A stretch of 64,000 nucleotides of DNA from Inhella proteolytica. GTDB lineage: Bacteria; Pseudomonadota; Gammaproteobacteria; Burkholderiales; Burkholderiaceae_C. The notes under the pieces are model-generated. The model had not been told where the DNA came from. It ran no database searches and worked only from the letters and a program-made list of their open reading frames with translations. Where the stretch lies: NCBI RefSeq assembly GCF_016093275.1, contig NZ_JAEDAK010000004.1:279477-343476 (forward strand). The letters run 5' to 3'. Shown piece after piece: positions 1 to 7,770 of this stretch (positions are counted from its first letter, which is position 1; each line of letters begins with the position of its first letter). Made by a program: the position numbers and the translations under genes.

Positions 1-1
1 G

Positions 2-973
2 CTGGCCTACCAGGTGCTGCGCGCCAATGGCCTGCAGATCGAGGTCGCCAGCCCGGCCGGTGGTGCGGTGGTGGCCGACAAATTCAACCCCGCCGAGGAC
101 CAGATACAGGCCCTGCCGCCCGAGGCCCATGAACTGCTGCAGGCGACGCGGCGCACCGCCGATCTGCAGGCCGGCGAGCATGCCGCGGTCTTCATCGTCG
201 GCGGCAAGGGCGCGATGTTCGATCTGCCGCGCGACCCCGCGCTGGCCGCGCTGCTGGCCGCGCATTTGCAGCAGGGCGGGGTGCTGGCGGCGGTCTGCCA
301 TGGCCCGGCGGCGCTGGCCGCGGTGCAGATCGAGGGCAAGCCCCTGGTGCAGGGCCGGCGCCTCACCGGTTTCACGGACGAGGAGGAGGCCGTGTTCGGC
401 AAGCGCTGGGCCAAGGAGTACCCGTTCTGGCTGGAGACGCGGCTGCGCGAACAGGGCGCGCGCTGGGAAGAAGCGGCGCTGATGATGCCCAAGGTGGTGG
501 TGGATGGCCGCCTGGTCACCGGCCAGAACCCCTTCTCCACCGCCCAGGCGGCCGAGGAGCTGGTGCGCCTGCTGGGCCGCCAGCCGGTGGCGCGCACGCC
601 CTTCAAGGAAGAGGCCAGCATGGGCCTGGTGACGCGCTGGCTGGGCGGCGCACCGGGCGAGCGCCAAGCCGTGCGCGCCGCACTGCAGGCCGAGCCGCAG
701 AAATACAAGGCGGACCTGATCGCGATGCTGGGCGTGTTCCAGTTCAAATCGGCCCCCAATGACGCCGCCCGCCGCCAGGCCCTTGCCGTGATGGAACTGG
801 CCCAACCTCATTTCGAGCACCCGCAGCTGCGCCTGACGCTGGCGCAGGCCCATGCCGCGCTGGGCGAGCCGGCGCGCGCCCGCGCGCTGCTGCAAGCCCT
901 GCTGGCCGGCAAGCTGGACGAGCGCGAACGCGCCGCCGCGCAGCAGGCGTTGGCCGCCCTGCCCTCGAGCTGA
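2..973 (+). CDS. DJ-1/PfpI family protein with C-terminal helical extension (5' end outside window)
   Basis: The reading frame is open from the first bases of the window, so the true start lies upstream; an internal GTG at 14 is probably not it. The DJ-1/PfpI (class I glutamine amidotransferase-like) fold is recognised from VGGKGAMFD and from the nucleophile-elbow motif VCHGPAAL, whose Cys is the expected catalytic residue. Members include Hsp31-type deglycase/chaperones and proteases; the exact activity cannot be assigned. After about residue 205 (from the GTG) come about 110 residues rich in Ala, Leu and Gln that look like TPR helices, which ordinary DJ-1 proteins lack. The stop TGA shares a base with the ATG of the following response regulator (TGATG), so the three genes are probably co-transcribed. 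Confidence 0.8.
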   Translation: MAYQVLRANGLQIEVASPAGGAVVADKFNPAEDQIQALPPEAHELLQATRRTADLQAGEHAAVFIVGGKGAMFDLPRDPALAALLAAHLQQGGVLAAVCHGPAALAAVQIEGKPLVQGRRLTGFTDEEEAVFGKRWAKEYPFWLETRLREQGARWEEAALMMPKVVVDGRLVTGQNPFSTAQAAEELVRLLGRQPVARTPFKEEASMGLVTRWLGGAPGERQAVRAALQAEPQKYKADLIAMLGVFQFKSAPNDAARRQALAVMELAQPHFEHPQLRLTLAQAHAALGEPARARALLQALLAGKLDERERAAAQQALAALPSS

Positions 974-1653
974 TGCCGCCACTGCACGTCCTGCTGGTCG
1001 AAGACCACGCGCCCTTGCGCGAGCAGGTGGCGGCCGCCTTGCGCGGCGCCGGCCACCGCGTCAGCGAGGCCGCCGATGGCCGGCTGGCGCTGCAGCAGGC
1101 GCTCGACGAACTGCCCGATGTGCTGGTGCTGGACCTGGGCCTGCCCGGGCTCGACGGGTTGCAGGTCTGTGCGCGCCTGCGCGCCCAGGCCGCCCACCAT
1201 GTGCCGGTGCTGATGCTGACCGCGCGCGACGCCCTGCCCGACAAGCTGCAGGGCTTTGCCGCCGGCAGCGACGACTACCTCGTCAAGCCCTTCGCCGCGG
1301 CGGAGTTGCTGGCGCGCGTGCAGGCGCTGGCGATGCGCCGCGGCGCCGGCCAGGACTATCTGCTGCGCCTGGGCCCGCTGGCCCTGGACCGCCGCGCCGG
1401 CCAGGCCTGGCGTGACGACCAGGCACTGACGCTACCGCCCACGCCCTTGGCCATCCTGCGCCTGCTGATGGAGGCGCACCCGCGCGCGCTGACGCGCAGC
1501 GAGCTGATCCGTCGGCTCTGGGACGACGACCCGCCCGATTCGGACCCGCTGCGCAGCCACATCCACAGCTTGCGCGCAGTGCTGGACCGGCCCTTCGCCA
1601 CTGCGCTGCTGAAGACCGTGCACGGCCTGGGCTTCCGGCTGGACCTGCCATGA
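973..1653 (+). CDS. OmpR/PhoB-type response regulator
   Basis: This 226-residue protein has an N-terminal receiver domain with acidic pocket (residues 10-11), phospho-acceptor Asp54 (in LVLDLGLPG), Thr83 and Lys105 (in DYLVKPF), followed by a C-terminal winged-helix DNA-binding domain. It should be phosphorylated by the kinase encoded immediately downstream. It overlaps the stop of the DJ-1 gene by one base, and its own stop overlaps the kinase start in an ATGA, so translation of the three is coupled. The organisation resembles QseB/QseC or TctD/TctE pairs, but the signal is unknown. Confidence 0.92.
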   Translation: MPPLHVLLVEDHAPLREQVAAALRGAGHRVSEAADGRLALQQALDELPDVLVLDLGLPGLDGLQVCARLRAQAAHHVPVLMLTARDALPDKLQGFAAGSDDYLVKPFAAAELLARVQALAMRRGAGQDYLLRLGPLALDRRAGQAWRDDQALTLPPTPLAILRLLMEAHPRALTRSELIRRLWDDDPPDSDPLRSHIHSLRAVLDRPFATALLKTVHGLGFRLDLP

Positions 1654-2927
1654 ACTTCCGCCGCCGCCTGCTGCTCGCCTTCTGGCTGCTGGCCCTGGGC
1701 ATCAGCCTGCTCTTCAGCCTGTTCGCGATGGTCTTTGCCTACACGGTGGAAGACCGCTTTCTGGAGCGCCAGCTGGAGCAGGAAGGCGCGCGCCTGAGCG
1801 CCGCGCGCGCCCGGACCGGCGCCTGGCCGGCGCCCAGCGCGCCGCAGTTCCGCCTGCTGGCGCAGGCCGCCGAGCTGCCCGATGGCCTGTCCGCCCAGCT
1901 GGCCGCCGAGCCCCAGCGGCGCGAGTTCAGCGGCGCCGCCGGCCGCCATTACCACCTGCTGCAGCTGGACGGCGCCTGGCTGCTGGCCGAGGTGAGCGAC
2001 TGGCTGGTGGTGCGCCCGCAGCGTGAGGGCTTGCTGGGCTGGCTGGCGCTCTGGACCCTGGGCATGCTGGCCGCCGCCCTGGCCCTGGGCGCCTGGCTGG
2101 CGCGCCGGCTCTCCAAACCGCTGCAGGGCCTGGCCGCACGCCTGCAGCAGGGCCGCCCCGAGGCCCTGCCGCAAGACCTCAGCGCCGGCCTCGGGGCCGA
2201 CGAAGTGGGCCAGCTGGCGCGTGCGCTCGACGCCCTGCATGCGCGCACCCAGGCCTTCATCGCACGCGAGCAGGCCTTCACGCGCGACGCCAGCCACGAG
2301 CTGCGCACCCCACTGGCGGTGCTCAAGCTGGCGCTGGAGGATGCCCAGCCGGACGCCCGGCAGCTGGCCCGCATGCGCCGCGCCGCACAGCAGCTCGAGC
2401 AGACGCTCGACAGCCTGCTCTGGCTGGCCCGCGAGCCCGGCGCCGACGCCCCGGCCGAGTGCGCGCCCCTGCCGCTGATCGAGCAATGGGCGCTGGACCA
2501 GGCCGAGACCCTGGAGGGCCGGCCGCTGCAGCTGGACCTGCCGCGCACCCACCGCCTGGCCCTGCCCGAGCCGGTGGCGCGCCTGGTGCTGGGCAATCTG
2601 CTCGGCAACGCCCTGGCACATGGCCGGGGCGCCATTCACATTGGCGTCGCAGCCGATGGCGCCCTGTGCATCCGCAACCCCAGCCCCGCGCTGCCAGCGG
2701 GCATCGGCCAGCCCTTTGTGAAGGGCGAATCCAGCACCGGCATCGGCCTGGGCCTGGCCATCGTGCAAGGCCTGCTGGAACGCCATGGCGCGCGCCTGGC
2801 GTTGGAGCATCAGCAGGGCTGGACGGAGCTCAGGCTGTGGGCAGCGGGCCTCAGCGCGGACCGCGCCCGACCAGACGCTGCAGGAACACCCACAGCCGCC
2901 GCCACAGCCCGGCCTCGAAGGCCATGA
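1650..2927 (+). CDS. Membrane sensor histidine kinase
   Basis: This 425-residue inner-membrane kinase has a transmembrane helix near residues 8-30, a short periplasmic loop of about 95 residues, a second helix near 128-150, a HAMP-like linker, an H-box with phospho-acceptor His216 (DASHELRTPL), and an N-box with Asn316 and Asn320 (GNLLGNAL). The GIGLGLAI glycine-rich loop is clear. The usual DxGxG (G1) motif is replaced by NPSPALPAGIG, so the ATP-binding domain is shortened. The start overlaps the regulator stop (ATGA). The last 77 bp overlap, tail to tail, the end of a minus-strand membrane-protein gene. The Ala/Pro/Arg-rich C-terminal tail after about residue 400 is probably unstructured. 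Confidence 0.88.
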   Translation: MNFRRRLLLAFWLLALGISLLFSLFAMVFAYTVEDRFLERQLEQEGARLSAARARTGAWPAPSAPQFRLLAQAAELPDGLSAQLAAEPQRREFSGAAGRHYHLLQLDGAWLLAEVSDWLVVRPQREGLLGWLALWTLGMLAAALALGAWLARRLSKPLQGLAARLQQGRPEALPQDLSAGLGADEVGQLARALDALHARTQAFIAREQAFTRDASHELRTPLAVLKLALEDAQPDARQLARMRRAAQQLEQTLDSLLWLAREPGADAPAECAPLPLIEQWALDQAETLEGRPLQLDLPRTHRLALPEPVARLVLGNLLGNALAHGRGAIHIGVAADGALCIRNPSPALPAGIGQPFVKGESSTGIGLGLAIVQGLLERHGARLALEHQQGWTELRLWAAGLSADRARPDAAGTPTAAATARPRRP

Positions 2928-3387
2928 AGCGGGCCAGCCAGGGCGGCAGGCCCTCGGATTCGAAGCGGCTCTGCGCCTGCTCGCGCGTCTGACCCGAAAA
3001 CACCACGGCCTTGTAGACCACGATGCCGAGCTTGATCTCCAGCGCAATCAGTAAGGCCAAGCCAAACCAGCGCAGGCCGACGAGTGCATCCAGCCACTGG
3101 CGTCCCTCGGCGGGCATCAGCTTGTCCAGCGCCCAGATGCCCAGGCAGGCCAGGGCCAGGGCCTGAACGCAGGCGGCCTTGCCCTTGTGGCGGTAGCAGA
3201 CCAGGTAGAGCAGCGGGATGACGACGACGAAGTCGAACAGCAGCACCGCTTCCAGCCAGGGGGCGTCGGTCCAGCCCTGGGCCCAGACGGAGCTCAGATC
3301 GCCCAGCGCCAACAGCAGGGCGGCCGGCACGAACCAATGGCGCAGCAGCCAGGGGCGCTCAGGGGGTAGGGCTGGCAGGGTGTGCAT
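2851..3387 (-). CDS. Hypothetical membrane protein (last gene of dadA operon)
   Basis: This 178-residue product is not assigned to a family. It has about four hydrophobic helices (roughly residues 19-35, 46-65, 74-90 and 103-122) and a basic, amphipathic C-terminal region. A Shine-Dalgarno-like AGGAA lies 6-7 nt before the ATG. The start overlaps the end of the upstream membrane-protein gene by 29 bp, which supports translational coupling. The 3' end runs 77 bp into the opposite-strand histidine kinase gene. A role linked to D-amino acid use is only suggested by position. Confidence 0.65.
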   Translation of the reverse strand: MHTLPALPPERPWLLRHWFVPAALLLALGDLSSVWAQGWTDAPWLEAVLLFDFVVVIPLLYLVCYRHKGKAACVQALALACLGIWALDKLMPAEGRQWLDALVGLRWFGLALLIALEIKLGIVVYKAVVFSGQTREQAQSRFESEGLPPWLARFMAFEAGLWRRLWVFLQRLVGRGPR

Positions 3388-3823
3388 CGGGAGTTCCTGG
3401 GGCGGGGGCTTGCAGGCGGCGCGCCGTGCGCCAGGCCGCCACGCCCGGCGCCAGCCAGAGCGAGAGCCAGGCGCCGGCCAGCGTGGCCAGCGCCGCGGCG
3501 TTCAGCGGCGAGCGCGTGACCCAGACCACCAGGCCCCAGCCGATCAGCGTCAGCAGCGTGGCGCAGACCAGATAGGTCCAGAGCAGCTGCCACAGGAAGG
3601 TGTGCAGCAATGAGGCCCAGGCCACGCCCTGCAGCCGCATGCGCCCGCCCCGAAAGGCGAGCGCGCAGGCCACTGCCGCCACGGCCCCGGTGCCCAGCAG
3701 CAGCAGGCCCCAGTTCATGTCGTCCTGCGGCGCGCGGCCGCGCAGGAAGAGCATCAGGATCAGCGAACAGGCCAGCGCACTGGCGGCGAACACGACCCGC
3801 AGCAGCTGGCTCGGCACTGGCAT
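3359..3823 (-). CDS. Hypothetical small membrane protein downstream of dadA
   Basis: The 154-residue product has four likely transmembrane segments (about residues 8-25, 38-56, 68-96 and 102-126) and a Pro/Ala-rich tail. No family is recognised. It starts 5 nt after the dadA stop codon and overlaps the next membrane-protein gene by 29 bp, giving a three-gene operon dadA - membrane protein - membrane protein. Whether these proteins assist D-amino acid uptake or merely share the transcript cannot be told from sequence. Confidence 0.65.
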   Translation of the reverse strand: MPVPSQLLRVVFAASALACSLILMLFLRGRAPQDDMNWGLLLLGTGAVAAVACALAFRGGRMRLQGVAWASLLHTFLWQLLWTYLVCATLLTLIGWGLVVWVTRSPLNAAALATLAGAWLSLWLAPGVAAWRTARRLQAPAPGTPDAHPASPTP

Positions 3824-3827
3824 CGGC

Positions 3828-5099
3828 TCAGACCCCGTAGAAGTGGAACGCGGTCGGCGGCCGGCGGCCGCTGATCAGTTCAGCCAGCGCATGCCCGCTG
3901 CCGGCGCCATGCGTCCAGCCCAGGGTGCCGTGGCCGCAGTTGAACCACAGCTTGTCCACCTTCTTGCTGCGCCCGATGTAGGGGATGTTGGTGGGCGTGC
4001 TGGGGCGCAGGCCGGTCCAGTAGTTCGGCTCGCTCAGGTCGGCCACGCCGGGGAAGAGCTCTTCATAGCGGCGGATCAGGGCTTCACAGCGCGTGCGGCT
4101 GGTGGCGGAGTTCAGGCTGGTGTCCAGGCCCACCAGCTCGGCTGTGCCGGCGATGCGGATGCGGTCGCCCAGGCGGCTGATGGCGATCTTGCGCGTGTCG
4201 TCCAGCAGGCTCACGGTGCTGGCCTGCTCGGGCTTCTTCAGGCGCAGCGTGGCCGAGTAGCCCTTGGCCGGGTAGATGTTCAGGCAGTCGGCCACCGGGT
4301 TGACGAGCGCCGGCGCGTAGCTGGCCAGCGCCACCACATAGGCGTCGCCGGTGATCGTCTCGGTCTGTCCCTGGGCGTTCTTCACGCGCACGCCGCTGAT
4401 GGCCTGGCCCTGCTTCTCCAGCGCCAGGATGTGGGTGTTGAAGCGCTTCTCGGCGCCGCGCTCGAAGCACTTCTGCGCCAGCTTCTGCGTGAAGACCAGG
4501 GCGTCGCCCGATTCGTCGCTGGGCGTGTAAGTGCCGCCGAAGATGCGCGGGCCGAAGGTGGCGAGCGCGGGTTCGACCTTCAGCACCTCTTCGCGGCTGA
4601 GCACGCGGCGGTCCACGCCGTGGCGGCGCATCACCTCGGCGCCGGCCACGCCGTTGTCGAAGTCCTGCTGACTGCTGAAGAAGTGCAGGATGCCCTTCTC
4701 CAGGCGGTTGTATTCGATGCCGGTGGCCGGCACCAGCTCCTTCAGGCGCGCGTGGCTGTAGCGGCCCAGCTGCACCAGCTCCTCGACATTGCGCTCGAAG
4801 CTCGCGGTGGTGCACTGCATCAGGAAGGCCAGGCCGTAGCGCATCTGGGCCAGTTCCAGGCGTGGGCGGAACAGCAGCGGGGAGTCGTCCTTCAACAGCC
4901 ATTTGGCCACCTTGACGGGCACCCAGGCATTCGCCCAGGGCTCGCAGAAGCTGACCGAGATCTGCGCGCCATTCGCATAGCTGGTTTCGAGTGCGGCGTC
5001 GGGCTGGCGATCGACCAGCACCACCTCGTGGCCGGCTTCCAGCAGATACCAGGCCGTGCTGACGCCGACGATGCCGGCGCCCAGAACCACCACCTTCAT
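3828..5099 (-). CDS. dadA: D-amino acid dehydrogenase (FAD-dependent)
   Basis: DadA oxidatively deaminates D-amino acids, typically D-alanine, to 2-oxo acids at the inner membrane, passing electrons to the respiratory chain. The 423-residue protein begins MKVVVLGAGIVGVSTAWYL, the FAD-binding Rossmann GxGxxG, followed by the acidic end of strand 2 (VDRQ). Length and the C-terminal GHGTLGWTHGAGSG motif fit DadA. The frame is open further upstream, but the start at 5099 is preferred: it places the glycine loop at residues 8-13 as in the family and is preceded by an ACGGAG ribosome-binding site. No alanine racemase lies next to it. Two small membrane-protein genes follow closely on the same strand. 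Confidence 0.93.
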   Translation of the reverse strand: MKVVVLGAGIVGVSTAWYLLEAGHEVVLVDRQPDAALETSYANGAQISVSFCEPWANAWVPVKVAKWLLKDDSPLLFRPRLELAQMRYGLAFLMQCTTASFERNVEELVQLGRYSHARLKELVPATGIEYNRLEKGILHFFSSQQDFDNGVAGAEVMRRHGVDRRVLSREEVLKVEPALATFGPRIFGGTYTPSDESGDALVFTQKLAQKCFERGAEKRFNTHILALEKQGQAISGVRVKNAQGQTETITGDAYVVALASYAPALVNPVADCLNIYPAKGYSATLRLKKPEQASTVSLLDDTRKIAISRLGDRIRIAGTAELVGLDTSLNSATSRTRCEALIRRYEELFPGVADLSEPNYWTGLRPSTPTNIPYIGRSKKVDKLWFNCGHGTLGWTHGAGSGHALAELISGRRPPTAFHFYGV

Positions 5100-5424
5100 G
5101 GCGTGTACTCCGTGAACAGGTTGCCGGGCGCGCGGGTAAGCCGCCCAGGGGGAAGCCGGCACGTTAGCCCATCCGCGCCACGCGCGCCTGCGCCTCGGCG
5201 CAAGCGCGGCTTGCTGACGGCTTCATGACGAAGCGTGCCGGCGTGAATTGCTGTGCGCTTTTGCCAACGCGGCTGTTGCTCTCACCCGAAAGGGGGGTGG
5301 TGCCGGGAAACCAGCGGCGCACACTTGGTTGCAGAGCAGGCAGGCGGGCCCGGGGTGTCAACCGGGCCAGTGCCCGCAGCGCTTCAGTGCCACGTTGTAG
5401 AGCTCCCGCAAGAAGAGGTACCCC
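5100..5424. other. Intergenic region between dadA and a small ORF
   Basis: These 325 bp lie between divergent starts and hold no convincing gene. The dadA ribosome-binding site is at the left edge. Small inverted repeats are visible: CTTC/GAAG at 5221-5233, CACCC/GGGTG near 5283-5300, and GGCCCGG/CCGGGCC near 5348-5367. None has a flanking T-tract, so none is called a terminator. I cannot identify a specific operator. Confidence 0.4.
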
Positions 5425-5655
5425 ATGCGATTCGCTCCCGCACTGCATTTCCTGCGCCGCCGCAGCGGCCCCGCGCCCATGGCGCAGACAGACCCCGCGG
5501 ACCTGGGCACCGCCTTCGGCATGGAAGCCAGCCTGGAAGGCGATGGCGACTTTGAAAAGCGCAGCCGCAGCTACGGGCAGCTGGAGAGCCAGCGCGAGCA
5601 CCCGCCGGTGGAAAGCCCGATGGACTGGGTGCGCGCGCGCCGCATCAGCGGATAA
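5425..5655 (+). CDS. Small hypothetical protein
   Basis: This 76-residue ORF is preceded by a good ribosome-binding site (GAAGAGG, 6 nt before the ATG). It encodes a basic N-terminus and a hydrophilic, charged remainder with no membrane segment or recognisable domain. Its last 11 bp overlap the 3' end of the opposite-strand universal stress gene. The RBS and lack of a competing frame make it plausible, but it is short and unrecognised. Confidence 0.45.
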   Translation: MRFAPALHFLRRRSGPAPMAQTDPADLGTAFGMEASLEGDGDFEKRSRSYGQLESQREHPPVESPMDWVRARRISG

Positions 5656-6067
5656 GCAGCACCGGCACTTCGGACTGCGCCAGCACCTTGGCGCTGACCG
5701 AACCCATCACCAGATTGGCCAGGGCGCCGTGGCCGTGGCTGCCCATCATGATGAGATCGTGCTTGCCCTTGGCCGCGATGGCTGCGATCACATCGGCCGC
5801 ATGGCCCACTTTGTAGACAAATTCAGCGGCGACGCCCTGCTTGGCAAAGAAGGCGCGCACCGGCTTGAAGACCTTCTCGGCCTCGTCCTCGTAATAGGAC
5901 TGCAGCGTCGCCTTGTCGATCACCGCGGCGGCGCGCGGCGGCACAGCGGGCACCACCGTCAGCAGGGTGTACTTGTGGGCCGCACCCAGCCATTCGTCGT
6001 GCGCGGTCAGGTAAGCCAGGGCCCGCTTGGTGTAGGGGCTGCCGTCGATGGCGACCAGGATCTTCAT
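5645..6067 (-). CDS. Universal stress protein, UspA family
   Basis: This 140-residue cytoplasmic protein has the complete UspA fold signature: the N-terminal strand MKILVAIDGS with Asp8, and the C-terminal ATP-binding loop GSHGHGALANLVMGSVS (G-x2-G-x9-G-S). It therefore belongs to the ATP-binding UspA subgroup rather than the non-binding one. Such proteins support survival in stress or stationary phase. A GGAG ribosome-binding site precedes the ATG. The gene is monocistronic and ends against a small convergent ORF. Confidence 0.92.
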   Translation of the reverse strand: MKILVAIDGSPYTKRALAYLTAHDEWLGAAHKYTLLTVVPAVPPRAAAVIDKATLQSYYEDEAEKVFKPVRAFFAKQGVAAEFVYKVGHAADVIAAIAAKGKHDLIMMGSHGHGALANLVMGSVSAKVLAQSEVPVLLIR

Positions 6068-6157
6068 GGGGAGCTCCGAGGGGTTGAACCGGGAAAGCGG
6101 GCGCGAGTGTCGCGCGCGTGCCAGTGCCCTGGCTTGCGGATGGTCAAAGCCTGACGG

Positions 6158-6970
6158 TCAGAGCGTGAGGGTCAGGGCCTCGCGGTAGCCCTCCTGCTCG
6201 CCCTTCCTGGCGTAGCCCCGGCCATTGGCCACCACGCGGCAGCGGCCCACCCGGTAGTCGTGCCGGCAGTGCAGATGCCCGTGCAGCCACAGATCGGCCT
6301 GCGGCAGCAGCTCGTCCAGCGCGTTGCAGAAGCCCGCCGTGCCGGGGTTCAGGCCGTAGCGCGGGTCGGCGCTCAGGCCGCTGGGGGCGAAGTGCGTCAC
6401 CACCACGGTGCGGCCCTCGAAGGGCTGGGCCAGTGCGGCGCGCAGCCAGGCCTGGTCGGCCAGGGCCAGCTCGCGCAGGCGTTCGGCCAGCATGGGCTGG
6501 CCCTCCTCCAGTGCGCTGAACTTGCGCAGGTAGAAGTTGGCGGCGCGGTAGGCCTTGTCGCGCGTCTTGAGCTGGGCGCTCATGTCGGCGCGCGGGTCCA
6601 CCAGCAGGTCGAAGTCGGCCCAGAGCGTGCAGCCCAGGAAGCGCACGCCGCCCTGCGCCAGCACCTCGCGGTCCAGCCAGTGGATGCCCAGGCGCTCGCA
6701 GCAGGCGCGCAGCTGCGCGCGCCCGGCCTCGAAGGGCAGGCCGTCGTACTCGTGGTTGCCCGGCACGAACAGCACCGGCTTGCCGACGCGTTCGGGCGCG
6801 AATCGGCTCAGGCCCCAGTCGGCCTCGGGGCCGAAGGGCAACAGGTGCGAACCGGCCTGGTAGGAGCCGATGTCGCCGGCCAGCACCAGCAGTTCGGCCT
6901 CGGGGGCGATCAGCGGCTGGTGCTGCGGCTCACGCTCCAGGTGCAGATCGCTCAGCAGTTGGAGGATCAA
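6158..6970 (-). CDS. Calcineurin-like metallophosphoesterase
   Basis: The 270-residue cytoplasmic protein carries the dinuclear-metal phosphoesterase blocks in order: SDLHLE (Asp8, His10), LAGDIG, GNHEYDG, a His in VVTHFAPSG, and HGHLHCRHD. This identifies a YfcE/Icc-like phosphohydrolase; the substrate is unknown. The start is a TTG that overlaps the stop of the upstream YecA-like gene (TTGA), so expression is probably coupled. The pair appears to be a two-gene operon. Confidence 0.85.
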   Translation of the reverse strand: MILQLLSDLHLEREPQHQPLIAPEAELLVLAGDIGSYQAGSHLLPFGPEADWGLSRFAPERVGKPVLFVPGNHEYDGLPFEAGRAQLRACCERLGIHWLDREVLAQGGVRFLGCTLWADFDLLVDPRADMSAQLKTRDKAYRAANFYLRKFSALEEGQPMLAERLRELALADQAWLRAALAQPFEGRTVVVTHFAPSGLSADPRYGLNPGTAGFCNALDELLPQADLWLHGHLHCRHDYRVGRCRVVANGRGYARKGEQEGYREALTLTL

Positions 6971-7698
6971 GTGGCGCCGTGACAGCTCTTGAACTTCTTG
7001 CCCGAACCGCAGGGGCAGGGGTCGTTGCGGCCCACCTTGGGCGCCTCGTGCTTGCGCACGTCCACCTTGTAGCGGTAGGGCTCGGTCAAGGCGTCCAGCT
7101 CCCCCACGGCCAGCACCAGGTCCTCGACGGCCTCGTCCACGCTCTTCAGCGGCAGCGCGGCGTCGATCTCGGCATTGATGGCGCGCTCCTCGTCGTTCTC
7201 GGGCGGCAGGTGGCGCAGGATGCGGGCGATGGCCTCATGCGCCTCGTCTTCCACAAAGCTGGCCAGATCATTCGGGAAGGCGCCCAGCGCGGTAGCAAAG
7301 CCGCCGGCAAAGGGCAGCAGCGCACGCGAGTAGGCCGGCAGCGCCTTGAGCGCGGGCTCTTCCTCGTTGGCCAGGGCCTCTTCATCCAGCTGCAGCACGA
7401 TGGGGTCGAAGGCGCCCACATCCACCAGATCCCGGCGCAGCTGCGCCAGGCGGCGTTCGATCAGGCCGCGCAGCTTGGCCAGCCAGGCCGGGTCGTGCTC
7501 GGCCGGCAGCGGGCGGTTCTCGCTGTCGAAGATGAAGGGCAGAGCTTCGTCCAGCGGGATCAGGCGCGGCTGCACCAGCAGGCCGGCCAGAAAGCCGTCC
7601 AGCATGGCCACATCCATGGGGTCCAGCCCGCCCGGGGTCTGTTCGAGAAGGTGATCGAGTTCGTCGAACTCGGCGTCGGTCAGGTCTTGGGTGCTCAT
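6967..7698 (-). CDS. UPF0149/YecA family protein with C-terminal SEC-C zinc motif
   Basis: This 243-residue protein has an N-terminal YecA/YgfB-like helical domain and ends with a SEC-C module ([19 protein letters not shown]) that binds zinc through three Cys and one His, as at the SecA C-terminus. Members are thought to interact with ribosomes or translocation clients, but the function is not established. A -10-like ACAATC lies 6 nt before the ATG and no Shine-Dalgarno is present, so the mRNA is probably leaderless. The stop overlaps the phosphoesterase start. Confidence 0.85.
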   Translation of the reverse strand: MSTQDLTDAEFDELDHLLEQTPGGLDPMDVAMLDGFLAGLLVQPRLIPLDEALPFIFDSENRPLPAEHDPAWLAKLRGLIERRLAQLRRDLVDVGAFDPIVLQLDEEALANEEEPALKALPAYSRALLPFAGGFATALGAFPNDLASFVEDEAHEAIARILRHLPPENDEERAINAEIDAALPLKSVDEAVEDLVLAVGELDALTEPYRYKVDVRKHEAPKVGRNDPCPCGSGKKFKSCHGAT

Positions 7699-7704
7699 GG
7701 GCTG

Positions 7705-7710
7705 GATTGT
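7705..7710 (-). promoter_or_regulatory. Candidate -10 element (nACAAT) of the YecA-like gene
   Basis: On the minus strand GACAATC ends 6 nt before the ATG at 7698. With normal -10 geometry transcription would begin about one base before the start codon. The same arrangement recurs at several genes in this window. Confidence 0.5.
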
Positions 7711-7724
7711 CGGCGGGCGAAATG

Positions 7725-7749
7725 AAAAAAGGCCCGCTCGCGCGGGCCT
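7725..7749 (-). terminator. Rho-independent terminator of pckG
   Basis: Read on the minus strand this is a GC stem, AGGCCCGC with GCGGGCCT around a short GCGA-type loop, followed directly by six T residues. It lies 22 bp past the pckG stop codon and between pckG and the YecA-like gene. Confidence 0.85.
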
Positions 7750-7770
7750 GGGTGCGGCATTGCCAGTCGA

